A stretch of DNA of 64,000 nucleotides, taken from Tenrec ecaudatus (taxonomy: Eukaryota; Chordata; Mammalia; Afrosoricida; Tenrecidae). Below are positions 45,850 to 57,385 of this stretch, piece by piece; within the stretch, counting starts at the first letter, position 1, and each line of letters begins with the position of its first letter. A model generated the notes under the pieces. The model saw only the letters and a list, made by a program, of their open reading frames with translations, did no database searches and was not told the origin of the DNA. Both the position numbers and the translations under genes were made by a program. The DNA lies in contig NC_134547.1 in the NCBI RefSeq assembly GCF_050624435.1, positions 32,622,419-32,686,418 of the forward strand. Reading direction: 5' to 3'.

Positions 45850-46765
45850 TCTACAATCTGATCTTCAGTACGAGCTTCAGCAAACAGGGTTGAGTCATCT
45901 GTATATCACAGGTTGTTAATTAGTCTTCCTCCAAACCTGATGCCGTGTTCTTCTTCATAGAAGCCAGCTTCTCTGATTACATGCTCACCCTGCAAATTAA
46001 ATAATACCATGACTGGAGATACCCTTGATTTTAAAAAGGGCAGCATTATTCTATGTACAGGAACCACGTGAGAACTGTTCTAGAATTCTCATTCTTCACA
46101 ATGTTAGCTGCCATTCGTCTTGATCCGTATAGTCCAATGCTTTTGCAGAGTTAGTAAGTCACAGTATTCATGTATTCTCTGCTTTCAGCAAGATCCCTCA
46201 GATACCTGGATTGATATCTCTCATTCTACATTCTTTTCTTAATTCACCTGAGACCTCTGGAAGTTCCCCAGATGGATGGACTGCTACAAACATTTTTAAA
46301 TTACCATCAGGAATTTTTTACTTGTGTGTGATATTAATGATATTGTTTGATAATTTCCATAGTTCATGGAATCAATCACCATTCTTTGAATTGGGGACAA
46401 ATATTATTTCTTCCAGTTGGTTGACTTGGTATCTATCCATCTTCCAAATTTCTTAGCATAGGCAAGTGAGCGCTTCCAGCATTGCATCTATTTGTTGAAA
46501 CATCTCAATTGGTATTCCTCTAATTCCTATAGCCTTGTTTTTCACCAATGTTCAGTACAGTTTAGATCAGATGCAGCCTTCTGCACACCAGAACAGTGAC
46601 TCTCTGTATTCCTTCCATTTTCTTTTGATGCTTCCTTCATAGTTCGCGTTTTTGTCATAGAATCCTTCAGTGGTTCAACTTAGCACTTGACTTTTTCTTT
46701 AGTTATTTCAACTTGAGAAATGCCTAGCATATATTGCCCTCTGAGTTTTCTAACTCCAGCTTTAT

Positions 46766-48779
46766 ATTTATTAGTTTTATACAAATTCTACTCACAAAAA
46801 GGAATTGTATTCTAAAAGGATTGTTTGCTCAAACAGCTCAGGATAAATTCTCCTTGGAATTGTACCTACCTGAAAACTAGGCTGGGGTCTTACTCCTCTA
46901 CCTGCACCTGGTATCCAGCTAATGTGTTGCTGTGGAGGAGAAAGTAACATCCTGGCTCAGGTGGAGTTGTTCAGGTCTGCAGGAAATGGACACCAGCTAG
47001 GCAGGCAGGTATGCAATCCTGAGACCCCAGGAAGGCATGATCCAGAAAGTTCTCGGACTCCCAGGTCTACCAGGACCTGCCCTTGGCCCGTTTGCTCAGC
47101 CTCTCGGAGAGCCAGGACCCTGATTCCATTTCTGCCATAAGAATGGGCAGGATTGTGGCCAGGGCCCAGCAAACCCAGCACCTGCACATGCATACTCCCA
47201 CCCACCCCAGCTGGGCCCACTCACCTGCTGGAGGAAGCTCCCAGCCACCCTCAGCCCTTGCCCAAATCCCCATTTGTGTCTCCAAGCACATGCACCCAGA
47301 AGCCTGAGGGCATTTCCCAACTTGAACTTGAAGGTGGCCCTTCCTCCCTGGAACTGTGGGTCTGTTGGGCAGAGGGCCTATCCCAGAAGCCTGAGAGGCC
47401 AGCATTGCAATGGGGAGCAGGAACCTGGAGCACTGAGGATAGAGGTAAGGAGATACAGGAAAGCTGAGGGTCCTCCATGGTCCCCAGACCTGTGTGTTTG
47501 TCTCTGAATAAGATAAGAGTGTGAACGTGCATGTGTGTGTGCTTGCATGAGGAGGAACCTGCGTAAGCATGTGCATGGACATACATGCATGTGACTATGT
47601 GGGTAAGATGTGGGTGTACAATGTGCTCACACGTGTGGGCATATGTGAGCACAACTGTTGTCTTGTGTGCGTACATACATGTGTGGGTGGACACATGTGT
47701 GAGCAAAAGCTTCCATGTGTACGTGTATGTATATATGGAACTATGTGGCTAAGCTTGTGAACATGTGATGTGTGTGTGAGTGTGCATATGTGGGACTCGG
47801 GGAAGCTTGTGTGTGTGAGATCAGCAGTGTGGGCAGGTCCCAGTCCCTGCCGGGGATCCCTGTGGTCACTGACGGAAGGATGGGGCACAACTCCTGGGGC
47901 AGCCTTCTGGTGGCTGCATGAATGGCACCCTGCTGAGGCCCCACACAGGTCCAAGGAAGGGCTCTCAACCCCAGTTGGATCTCCACAACCAGCCTCTTCC
48001 CAGCAGTCCCAGCTTTGAATGGGGGTGGATTCCTTGGAGCCTGCTTCAAGCATAGTCATGAAGTACCAAGCCAGAGGTCACAGCAGAGTGGATACAGGTA
48101 AGGTCGGGTGTGAATACCAGGAGTACAAGAGAAAACTTCCATGGGGAACTGGCAGTGTGGTGGCAATGAGGGCAGCCTGACACAATGCCATCCCACTGAG
48201 CCTCAGTTTCCGTGGTCTGTCCCTGGACCCTGTCTTCGAGCCCTCATGACCCATCGGCACCCATGGTTCCCACTGAGCTGAGTGGGGCTGGCAAGAGAGT
48301 GAGCCAACATGAGCCTGGGGCCTGGGTTGGGGGCCCTGCCTGCTGTCCTTTCTCTCCTGTCGGTGAGTAACACTGGATGCCTCCGCCACTTCTTCCAAAG
48401 CCTTCCTCTCACTGACTACAAATAACTCTGTAGAGGCACTGACCCCTCCCACACCACATCCAGGTCCTCTGTGGGCTGGTGGGGCAGGGGGCAACAGGAT
48501 CCTCAAGCACCCCCAGCCTCAGAGCTGACAAATCCGAAGCTCCTGAGCCTTCTTTTCAAATGTGGATCAATGACAGGAGATGAGCGCTCCCTCCTTCTTG
48601 AGAACCCACCCCCACCCTCCCACCACCACCACCACCAAGGGCTCAGCAGTCAGGTGCGGGTGAGGTGGGGTGGTGGGCATCCAGGAAGAAGGGGGCTGGG
48701 AGGGGCAGAAGCAGAGCCACCCACCACGAGGCTGTTCCCAGCCGGGGCCGCCTCTCCCCCTCCTGCTCCCCAGATCACA
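46766..48779. other. GC-rich single-copy sequence with a TG tract
   Basis: No repeat family or gene recognised apart from the TG-rich tract at 47510-47815 and a CCA repeat near 48617-48640. Overlapping open frames (for example 47067-47582, minus) follow the tract and GC content. Confidence 0.4.
47510..47815 (+). repeat. Imperfect TG-rich (alternating purine-pyrimidine) tract
   Basis: About 300 bp of TGTG, CATG, GTAC and TATG words with few interruptions. It generates histidine- and threonine-rich pseudo-frames on the minus strand. Confidence 0.75.
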
Positions 48780-49810
48780 AAGGGCCCCGCTTCCCTTTTG
48801 CTTTTTATTCAACCACATCTCTCCATTGTCAATAAAAGCCATTTTTAAGGTCAACTATCTTCTCCCATCAACTGTCAACCCCACACAGCTCTGCCCGCAC
48901 CAGCCCCAGCACCACACCATGAAATAAAAATTAAATTGTAGTTGGGCTTTTAAATCAACTCAATTAAAATAAAGAGATTCTTGGCTTGATATAGGGAAAT
49001 ATTTGTATTTCCAATTCTATTTGTTAATACATTGACATATGTGCTATTTTTTAAATGTAGCACTAAGTGCACTTTCTGTCAATGCCATAGATTTTTTAAT
49101 AGACTGAGAAAATGCATTTCATTTCTTCTTATTTTCCTTCAATACATCATTTGGTTCTGCTTTTTTGCCTGCATGAAATTCATTTTCTAATGGAAATATT
49201 TGTTTTGTAAATCAAATATGTATTATGCACAAAATGCAAAGCACAAATTAAATTATGTTAATGAAATGAAAGAGATATGAAATGCATATTTCATGGACAA
49301 AACATAACCTCAGCAAACAACCATTTCTTGATAAAATCTTTAAACACAATCTCATTCTGTGACAGACATATTGTTAAAGTAGATAGCACCTCATTTAAAT
49401 GGTTTCCTTTAATATTAGTGCTTAGTATATAATTGTAAATAACTTTGGGGATGAAAAACCAATAATGAAATACTGTCTTTAATAGTTTGCTATTGATGTC
49501 AGCATAAAATTTGTCACAGTTGAATATTGGAAATTGGGAGTGCACAGAAATATTCTCAAAAGCTGTAAATGATTGCATATTTAAATAGAGCTGACTAAGG
49601 CAAAGATGGTATAGATATTAGTAATAGGCAGAAAATTATGCTGACCTAACATTATTTGACAAAACCCACTGTTTTAAATTATATATTGGTTACACTTAAT
49701 GAATAATAGATTTTGTAGGTGTTGTTTCTCCGATCATAATGCTGATGATACGATATGTCGCAGATTTCTTAGCCATCTCTCTGACAATAAACACAGTCTC
49801 AGCTGACAAA
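48780..49810. promoter_or_regulatory. Strong candidate conserved non-coding element, about 1 kb
   Basis: A very AT-rich, repeat-free block with sharp borders to GC-rich DNA, and stops in every frame. Motifs include AATAAAAATTAAATTGTAG, TTTGTTTTGTAAATCAAATA, TTATGTTAATGAAATG, a near-palindrome ATGAAATGCATATTTCAT (49277-49294), GATTGCATATTTAAATAG and GACAATAAACACAG. The dense homeodomain/POU-like words and lack of transposon sequence suggest a long conserved enhancer. Confidence 0.5.
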
Positions 49811-50239
49811 GGTCGGCCGTGAGGTCGTCTGGTGGCCGGTCATGCTCCCCACGCAGCGAGCTCCCTGGAGGAGGGCCCATTCCTGGATGAAGAGAGCCAG
49901 ACAGCTTGTCTTCCAGGGACCAAGAAGGGCAGTTCCCAACCCTGCCTACCAGCCCCTAGGAGACCAGCTGGCTTGGATCCAAGTCGACTTGGCACAACCC
50001 TCCTGGACGGAACCCACTGGAAGCTCCAGCTGAGCAGCCAGCTTAACCAGGAGTGGCAGAGGTCTGGCTCACAGAATATGCAGAAGTCACCACAGGACAG
50101 CCTTCTTCCCCCCTTCCTCTTCATCATCAACCACACCAAGTATGGCTGGGCGATGCGTAGGGGACAGGTGGGTGTCCACCCAGACCGTCAGCAGGAGTGC
50201 ACAGTGAGGAGCAGGGAGACCACAGCCAGTTGGGCTTCC
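49811..50239. other. GC-rich single-copy sequence
   Basis: A 268-codon frame on the plus strand (49832-50638) begins here but becomes histidine/threonine repeats in the CA tract. No domain recognised. Confidence 0.4.
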
Positions 50240-50520
50240 ACATGCACACCCACACAGACATTCACCCCTCACACACTCACCTCTCCACTCACACAGCACC
50301 CATATCCTTCCATACTCACAATCGCACTCACACACACTCAGTCACACACAGGCACTCACACACTCATATCCAGCCACTTTAACACCCACATTCCCACTCA
50401 CACACCCATCCAGGCACATGCACAAGCTCAAACACACACTCATCTACACTCGTGCCACCCATTTGGGCACAGTCACCTTCCCACTTACACGAGTCCATGC
50501 ACACCCACCCCTGGCTCTCA
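50240..50520 (+). repeat. Imperfect CA-rich tract
   Basis: About 280 bp of CACA, CTCA and CCCA words, the complement-sense counterpart of the TG tract at 47510. Confidence 0.75.
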
Positions 50521-50763
50521 CAGTCCCACTCACATGCCGTCTCCAAGCGGGGGGCCTCCCACAGCCCCCAGAGCAGCTGGTCTTACGTCACTGCAGCTTG
50601 CAGCCTGGGCGTCGGCAGACTCCTGGCCCTTCATCTGAGCACCCACCTGGAGCATCCAGAGCATGGGGTTCAGCTGTGGTTTGTGTGCCTGAGGGTGAGC
50701 ACAGGGTGTGTGTGTGCTGTGGACACACAAGTACCCACATACACGCCCTCAGGCGTCCCAGGT

Positions 50764-50794
50764 GAGTGTGTGTGTGTGTGTGTGTGCGTGCGTG
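50764..50794 (+). repeat. (GT)n microsatellite
   Basis: Near-perfect GT repeat ending in GCGTGCGTG. Confidence 0.9.
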
Positions 50795-50904
50795 TCCTAT
50801 GTGCACGCGCAGGAAGGAATGAAGGAGGAGCCAGTGTGAATGAGCAGGTGGGCCTGAAAGGAGCCAGAGGGGAAAATAACCACAAGAAGGGTCCCGGGGT
50901 TCAG

Positions 50905-51005
50905 GACTGGGCCTTCCTTATGCTCTGACCCAGTCTCACTGTGTGACCTTGGATAAATCACTCTCCCTCTCTGGGACACTGCTGGGAAGGCACCAACTCT
51001 GCCCT
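50905..51005 (+). mobile_element. MIR SINE remnant
   Basis: TCACTGTGTGACCTTGGATA then AATCACTCTCCCTCTCTGGG is the MIR 5' core. Confidence 0.65.
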
Positions 51006-51390
51006 GTGACTCAAGCTTCATCCACTATAGGGTGCAAAGTGCCAGGCTCGGGCCAGCGTGAGGTGACGGGGCGGGGAGTGTTAGGGGGCAGCAGTGTCCT
51101 ATGTCGTCCCCACGGATATCCCTAGTGCCGCCGCCACAAACCATGGTCCTTCCTGGTGACGGTGTGGATGAGGATGGCCCAGAGAGAAGTCCACCTGCCA
51201 AGGGCTGCCCAATGTCCAGGTGGCCCCAGGTCCTCCACAAACACCCATCGTTCACTCCTCGCTCCACCAAGTAGAGGACTGGCCTAAAGCTGCATCTGGG
51301 GCCCACCTTGAAGTTCCCAACTCTCGGTGACCTTCCCCCCTCCCTGTTGTCCCAGCATCCTAAACCCCGCAGGAAACACCTGATCCCACG
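51006..51390. other. GC-rich single-copy sequence
   Basis: No feature seen. Confidence 0.4.
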
Positions 51391-51540
51391 TAAGAGCCCT
51401 GCTGGTGTCGCGTCTACGAGCTGGGATGCTAACCATAAGGTCGACAGTTCCAAACCACTAGCTGATGCACAGGAGAAAGACAGGGTTTCTACTCCCCTAC
51501 AGAGTGATGCACGCGGGCAGTGTGCTGGAGCCAGCATTGA
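51391..51540 (+). mobile_element. AfroSINE, sense
   Basis: AGAGCCCTGCTGGTGTCGCG, GGATGCTAACCATAAGGTCG and ACAGTTCCAAACCAC (degenerate B box) form the tRNA-like head. The 3' part is short. Confidence 0.7.
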
Positions 51541-52029
51541 GTAGATGGCAGTGATTTGGTTTAGTTTCAGATGATCCCACCCAGAGAAGTGGGACTTGAC
51601 TTTGTAAATAGCTCAGTGCCTTGCAGGATCCCGGGAAAACAGGGGTGCGGCCCAAGTGAGGAAGACGAGCCCCGCATGGCCACTGCTCTGAACAGCTCCA
51701 TGGTTGTGTCTCAGTGGGCTTGGCATGCTTTGCACCCAGGGGTGGGGGCGGGGGGGGTGTTCCTTCCACGACCACGTCAGACAACATCCTGCGGTCCCTG
51801 GGGTTCCTCCTGGCTAATCCCGGGAAGTAAACTGTTGGGCCTTTCCCCCCTAGTCTGAAAGCTCCCCTGAAAGCTGACCCCCATAAGAGACGCTACTGGT
51901 ATTTGAATGATCAGTGGCATCGCTTCCAGCACCTCAGAAGTGTGCAGGCGCCCACCGCCCGGCGCACGGACAGGGGCAAACAGGAGGAGGCTGGCACATC
52001 CTGGTTTGTTTCTGGCTAAAGAGAGTAAA
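51541..52029. other. Single-copy sequence
   Basis: Contains a G-rich run near 51748-51758. No gene or repeat recognised. Confidence 0.4.
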
Positions 52030-52205
52030 CTAGGCGTCCTGGTGGTAGAGGAGGGAAGCACTCAGCTGCTCACTGGAGGGCTCTCAGCGGGAACCAGCAG
52101 GTGCAGCAGTCCGCTTGGGTGAAGTTCACAGCCCTGGAAACCCTGTGTGACAGCCCAGCTCTGTCCTACAGGATTGCTACGAATTGGAATCGACTCCATT
52201 ACAGC
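52030..52205 (+). mobile_element. AfroSINE, sense
   Basis: GGCGTCCTGGTGGTAGAGGA head with a diverged B box (GGGAACCAGCAGG), then CCTGGAAACCCTGTGTGACA, CTGTCCTACAGGATTGCTAC and GAATTGGAATCGACTCCATT, the well-preserved RTE-like tail. Confidence 0.75.
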
Positions 52206-52999
52206 AGGTTCCAGACAGCAAATTACTCACCCACATACCTCACGCCCTCACGCTGGGCATCTCTACATGCCAGGCATGGGGGTGGGGGGTTCCCACGGAT
52301 ACAGATGCTGTCCGTCCCTCACGGGGTTTACAAAAGTCACTCATGCTGCACATGTACCTACAGCAGCGGGACGTGACAAAGGCCCCAGGGGAAAATGTGA
52401 GACCCTGCACAGGAGGCGGGCTCAAGCTGAGCCGTGGCTTCGGTGAGAAGCTGCAGAGAACGGGAGGAGACAGAGAACAGGGGCAGGCAGGACCATGCAC
52501 GGGAAGCTCAGGGCCTAGCTCGGGGTCTGGAGAAACACGAGGTATCCGGGTGCAAAGGGGCACAACTTGGCCAGGGCAGAATAGGGTGACGTGTGAGGTG
52601 CCCCTCGAGTTACGGAGGCCTGAGTTTGTCTTCTACTTGCTGTCCCCGCCTTGCAGGGCTATGAAGACCGTGTGGCTAACAGCTCCCGGAGGGGCTACCC
52701 CTGCAACAAGCAAGGATTCAGAGGCCACCAGGGAGCAGCAGGTAGCAATGCCTTCTCTAGTTCTGCCAGCTTCGTTTTCAGGGGCTGGGAGCCTGCAGGG
52801 GCGCAGGGCCACCCACTCGGACTGGAAGGGAGCGGCGGGTGGGGGGGGGGGGGAGGGACTTGCTCAGAGGGAGCTCCTGACAGCAGGGAACGAGGCCTCA
52901 GTAGACATGGAAAGAGGAGGTGCCACGCCACTCCTGGCCGGCTGGCTCTGGCCTCCTCCGGCAATCCCACCGGCCGCCCATGCTGCTTACCTCGCAGCA
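52206..52999. other. GC-rich single-copy sequence with a long G run
   Basis: A G run of 13-14 lies at about 52840-52853. The 311-codon frame 52184-53119 crosses SINE, single-copy and AT-rich block without any domain, so I do not call it. Confidence 0.4.
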
Positions 53000-53330
53000 G
53001 GCAAACATTTTTATCCATTCCCTGAAATTAAACCTCCCCATTTTTCATTATCAAATTCCGAGCTGGTGTCATCTCCCCCATGCCGGCGTGCGGCACTCGT
53101 TTACAGCGCCCGAGATTAATATTAGGTGTTTGTAAAAGGCGAATATTAGCTTCTCCCTTATATCTGTCAGAATTAATAACTTCCCCATCACAGATAACTC
53201 CAGGTCAATATTAGATTCGCAGATGAAGCTGGAAATAAAATGTATGAAAATATAACGTCTCATTTGTCCGCATTCAAAAGAGGCCCTTTCATTATTGAGA
53301 TTTGGCGGCAACGCGCAAAGGTCAGAGGAC
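53000..53330. promoter_or_regulatory. Candidate conserved non-coding element with repeated AATATTAG
   Basis: An AT-rich island containing three copies of AATATTAG (53118-53125, 53142-53149, 53207-53214), a GATA-like CACAGATAACTCC, TTATATCTGTC, AGAATTAATAAC and GGAAATAAAATG. Repeat-free and non-coding; looks like clustered transcription-factor sites. Confidence 0.5.
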
Positions 53331-53639
53331 TTGGTGGCCTGGAAATGCCCACCATCTGGCCCCAGCACTTGCTGCGCCGTGGGAGCTGGGAGGATGCGGG
53401 CTCGCTGCTTGGCTGGGATTTTTATAGGGCAGAGAGGGATAGAGAGCTTACCCGCCACCACTGTCCCGCCCTCACACTGGGCCCAAGGCCAGAGGCTGCC
53501 GTCCCCTGCCCTCGCCTGCCCAGCTCCAGAGTAGAGGCACTGGGCCCTCCCCACCCTCCAGCAGCTGGGTCCTGGGACAGGCAGGCAACAAGGGGTTAAT
53601 AACCAGTGCTGCCTAAGGTCCCACCTTTACCCAAAAGAG
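53331..53639. other. GC-rich single-copy spacer between two candidate elements
   Basis: No repeat or gene recognised. Confidence 0.4.
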
Positions 53640-53800
53640 CAGCGCCAGCAACCCAGCCGCAGCCATTGGGCGGGCGGGCGGGAGGCAGGCTCAGCTCCTG
53701 TTTGGCAATCGCTCATAAATCATAATTGACAAGCATAATTTTCCCTTGAGCAGCAAGGGTGCTTTATTTAGTTGATTCTATTTTATCTGGTTGCAGAGAC
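53640..53800 (+). promoter_or_regulatory. Candidate regulatory element with inverted CCAAT and GC boxes
   Basis: ATTGG (inverted CCAAT) runs into GGGCGGGCGGGCGGG at 53668-53682 (Sp1-like GC boxes and a canonical four-run G-quadruplex motif). This is followed by an AT-rich piece with TAAATCATAATTGACAAGC, CTTTATTTAGTTGATTC and TTTTATCTGG. Could be an enhancer or a promoter of a non-coding transcript. No exon or splice structure supports a gene. Confidence 0.35.
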
Positions 53801-55274
53801 GATGGACGCTGCCTCCCTCACCACCTCTCCGTTCCCCACGAGGAGGGTGTCATCAACCCCCTCCAGCCTGGCCTCCGCTCAAGAGGAGCAGGCCGCAGAG
53901 AAGTGGGTGGACATCGGCCACACAGCCTCCCCTGGAGAGGGCAGCCCTGAAGACACTGCTGCCCCCACCCCAGGCCCAAGAAGCATGGGACCTCGTGGGT
54001 GTGGCTGATGGACAGAGCAGGCCAGCAGAGGGGTGAAGAGGGAAGGATCCACAGCCCCGGAGGAAATGGACAGGGAGGGGTCTCCAGGGCCCAGCAGACC
54101 CTCTCGGGGCCTCTTTGCTTAGGGAAAAGCTCCAGGGGTGTCCCACGCTCAGTCAACTGAATTGGGAGGCCAGGTTCTGGAGTCCATGCGTGGGCCAGCT
54201 GCAGCCTGATATCTGGGCGCCCTGTGATTGGAGGAGTAATGATAGGTGGCCCCTTTCCCCAGGCTCCTGTGTGGAGTTCCTTCAGACTCCAGGGGACAGA
54301 AGGACAGCTCTCCCCTCAGACCAGTCCCCTCCCCTCCCCTGGGCTCAGCTCCGAAGGCCTTTCTTTTCTGCCAATAAGAACCCCATCTCTGGTTCCCATA
54401 GAGGACTGAAGCTTTTCCCTAATAGCAGGCTCCCTCCAGCTGGGTTGGCACCGAGGTCCCATCCTGAGCGGGAGTCTTTGTGGGGAAGGGGCCCCTGCTC
54501 TGGGCAAGATGAAGGGAAAGCCCCTTCTCTTTCTTTCCTCCTAAGCCTCTCAAACTCGCGGTGACCCACAGTTAAGTCCTTTTTAACAAGGCTCGCTTCC
54601 TCGCAGATCCAGCTAAAACTCGCCAAAAATAAACAAGGCCCCCAGCCAGCTTTTCTTGAAGCTTTGGAGGCCAGGCCAGCTGGGTCAGGGGAAGGACCTC
54701 TACCTGATGTGGGGAGGGGGGTATGGGGGCCAGTACTCCTCAGCCCAACTCCCTCCGCAGAGCAGCCTCTCTCAGAACTGCCTGCTCAGAGCAGCTTCCC
54801 CAGGGTCCCTACCCCCAGCCGTGGACACTCACACCTGCCCAACTAAAGCCCAGGCTTCCGCCTCCTCCTGTCTGGTCAGCAGCAGGGCCAGTGGCTATTG
54901 CCCAGTTGTTGTGAGCACTCGCTGATCAGTCAAGCTTCGCCTGAGAACCAGGGGCTTCAGTGTGGAATGAAATGATGAAGAAGTTTTTTCCAAAACTTTT
55001 TGAAGCCCATCTCATTCATACAGCTACTCCTTCCTTATCTACTAGCTTGTTATCAAACATTTTGCATCTCTGGCAATCGTGAAAACCCTGCCGTCCAATG
55101 ATTGGGTACTTCCAGCAGTAAGGAGAGCTCATATCGAGAGTGGCCACCCTTACACATGGTGTTATTCTCAACTATCAATGTCAGGGTCATCTCAAAAGGT
55201 CTTCACCACAGCACCCAGGGCAGTGTATGGCCAACACTGGGTCACCATAGCCTACACAAAGTCACACATAAAAT
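53801..55274. other. Mostly GC-rich single-copy sequence
   Basis: A short AT-rich piece at about 54570-54660 may be another small conserved block. 54955-55270 is AT-richer and could be older L1-related sequence, not confirmed. No gene recognised. Confidence 0.35.
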
Positions 55275-56432
55275 TAACCATTACTCATTCCATGATACCC
55301 ACCTTCCCGACATGATTGCTGAAGACAGACGTGTGCATAAGCAAATGTGGTGAAGAAAGCTGATGGTGCCCGGCTATCAAAAAGATATAGCATCTGGGGT
55401 CTTAAAGGCTTGAAGACAAACAAGCAGCCATCTAGCTCGGAAGCAACGAAGCCCAGAGAAGAAGCACACAGCCTAAGTGAACACAAGGTGTTGAAGGGAT
55501 CAGGTAGCAGACACCAAAGAACAAAAACCATCATTGTGTGATCACCTTCCCCACATAAACGCTGAAGACGAATGTGAGCATAAGTAAGTGTGGTGAAGAA
55601 GTCTGATGGTGCCCGGCTATTGACAGATATAGCATCTGGGGACTTAAAGGATTGAAAGTAAACAAGCGACTATCTAGCCCAGAAGCAACAATGCCCACAT
55701 GGAAGCAGCACACCAACATGTGTGATCATGAAGGGCCGAGGGGACCAGGTTTCAAACAACAAAGGCAAGGGGGGCAAATCATATCATCGTGAATGAGGGG
55801 AGTGAGTGCATGATGGGGACCCAATGCCCATCTGTAGACAGCTGGACATCCCTTCCAGAGGGGTAGGGGGGAGATGAGTCACTCAGGGTTCAGTGTAGCA
55901 ACAATGAAACTCAAAACCTTCCTCTAGTTCTTGAACACTTCCTCCCCTCCCAATTATCATGACCCCAATTCTACCTTGAGGACCTTGGTAGACCAGAGGA
56001 TGCACAGCGGTACAGTTGGGATCTGGAAACAGGGAATCTAAGACAGATGAACCCTTCAGGACCAGCGGTGAGCGTGGTGACACCGGGAGGGAAGGGGGTG
56101 TAGATAGGGGGAACCAATCTCGGGGATCTACATGTAACCTCCTCTCTGGGGGATGGGCAACAGAAAAGTGGGTGAGGGGAGACGCCGTGCAGTGTAAGAT
56201 AGGATAGAGTAATCATTTATAAGTTATTAAGGGTTTGTGAGGGAGGAGGGAGTGGAGAGGGAGGGGAAGGGGGAAAAATGAAAATGAGCTGATTCCAGGA
56301 ACCCAAGTGGAAGGCGAATTTTGAGAATGATGAGGGCAACAAATGTATAAGCGTGCTTTACTCAATTGATATATGTATGGATTTTGATAAGAGTTGTATG
56401 AGCCCCAATAAAATGATTTATTAAAAAAAATA
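55275..56432 (+). mobile_element. 5'-truncated L1 3' UTR copy with doubled unit
   Basis: Same structure as 32918-34211: two ~243-bp tandem units (55296-55538, 55539-55780) and the common 3' end GAGCCCCAATAAAATG followed by an A-rich tail. The TSD is not clear (ATTAACC before, ATAACC after is possible). Confidence 0.75.
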
Positions 56433-57129
56433 ACCGTCCCGGCTGACCAACAGCACACATGTCACACAACTCTTCACCCCTTGTGCTGTGGACAAGCAAG
56501 TCAGTGTTCCCCAAGACTGGGCAGGGGGCAGGGGTCACTGAAGGGACAAACAGGGTGACCTCAATGGAGGTGCTGCAGCATTGGTGGAGGTGGCGAGAAG
56601 TTTGTTCCTCAGAGGGCAGGAACCAAGGCAATCCAAATCCTCGCTGTACCCCTGAGTCCGACATGTCCTCAAGCTGCGGTTGTCCCCACTCAGGACCACT
56701 AGCACTGTCTCGGAAGTTGTCCGGCCGAAGCATTTAGGGGTGGGAAGTGCTCAGCATGCCACACGTTATGGTATAAAGCTCCTCTTTGTCCCTCCTGCAT
56801 CAGCTCTCTTTGGGGCTAGCACGGAGGGCGGTGCCCTGCACGGCACATCCTGGGGATGAGAAGAGCCCTGTGCTGCCTTCCCAGACCTGCTGCCCTCGGT
56901 GACACCAAGGGAGTGGCAGAGAGAAAGGGACACGGAACCGTGAGCGTGGTGTTCAGGTGCTGGGCCTGGAAAGTGCATGCAGCTGTGACAAATACCTGAG
57001 CACCTGTGATTGGCTTTGGAATTGGCTAATGGGCAGAGACTAGAACTCGGAAGCACTTTTTACAGTAACAGTTGGTAGGTAGTGGCCAAATTCCCACTTC
57101 CATCTGGGAAACCTGGGGTTTTCCTACAC
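56433..57129. other. Single-copy sequence, no feature seen
   Basis: GC-moderate. No gene or repeat recognised. Confidence 0.4.
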
Positions 57130-57385
57130 AATTTACTTCACACACAGCCACCGTCCTGTCAGCAGAGGCTTGTGGGTTGCTGTGATGCTGAAGAGACTGC
57201 AGTGAAATTTCCAGACGAAGATGGAGTAGGAAGAAAGATCTGGCAGCCTAGTTCCAAAATTAAGCCAATGAAAACCCTATGGAGCACCATGATTGGATGA
57301 AGAACCAATTGTTGGGACGCCATTTCGTTCGATTGCACTTGGGACTACCATGAGCGGGGCCCACTCAATGGCAACTAACAATGTC
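57130..57385 (+). mobile_element. Composite tRNA/RTE SINE, second copy (head lost)
   Basis: CACACAGCCACCGTCCTGTCAGC joins to RTE 5' UTR-like GTGGGTTGCTGTGATGCTG and GATGGAGTAGGAAGAAAG, AAAATTAAGCCAATGAAAAC, then the RTE-like tail (GACTACCATGAGCGGGGCCC, GGCAACTAACAATG). It matches 12660-12925 in order; the tRNA-Gly head is truncated or unrecognisable. Confidence 0.65.

Larger units (their letters stand above)
44165..46765 (-). mobile_element. Antisense RTE LINE (3' end through RT)
   Basis: Reverse complement of the RTE family: 3' tail at left (44165-44250), C-terminal region (44250-44560), resuming at about 45380, RT from 45700 to about 46500 and the pre-RT region up to 46765. The RT catalytic site reads Y-T-D-D (reverse of GTCATCTGTATA at 45894-45905) instead of YADD. 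It is interrupted by an AfroSINE and a SPIN-like element; 44580-44920 and 45125-45380 are diverged or unassigned. 5'-truncated. Confidence 0.72.

Noticed and set aside
47067..47582. 171-codon minus-strand frame
   Set aside because: It overlaps the TG tract and several equally long frames; no domain seen.
49832..50638. 268-codon frame rich in His and Thr
   Set aside because: The second half is a translation of the CA-rich tract; the first half has no recognisable domain.
52184..53119. 311-codon open frame, the longest in the window
   Set aside because: It starts inside an AfroSINE, crosses GC-rich single-copy DNA with a G13-14 run and ends in an AT-rich block. No domain, no periodic codon signal visible, and no splice structure.
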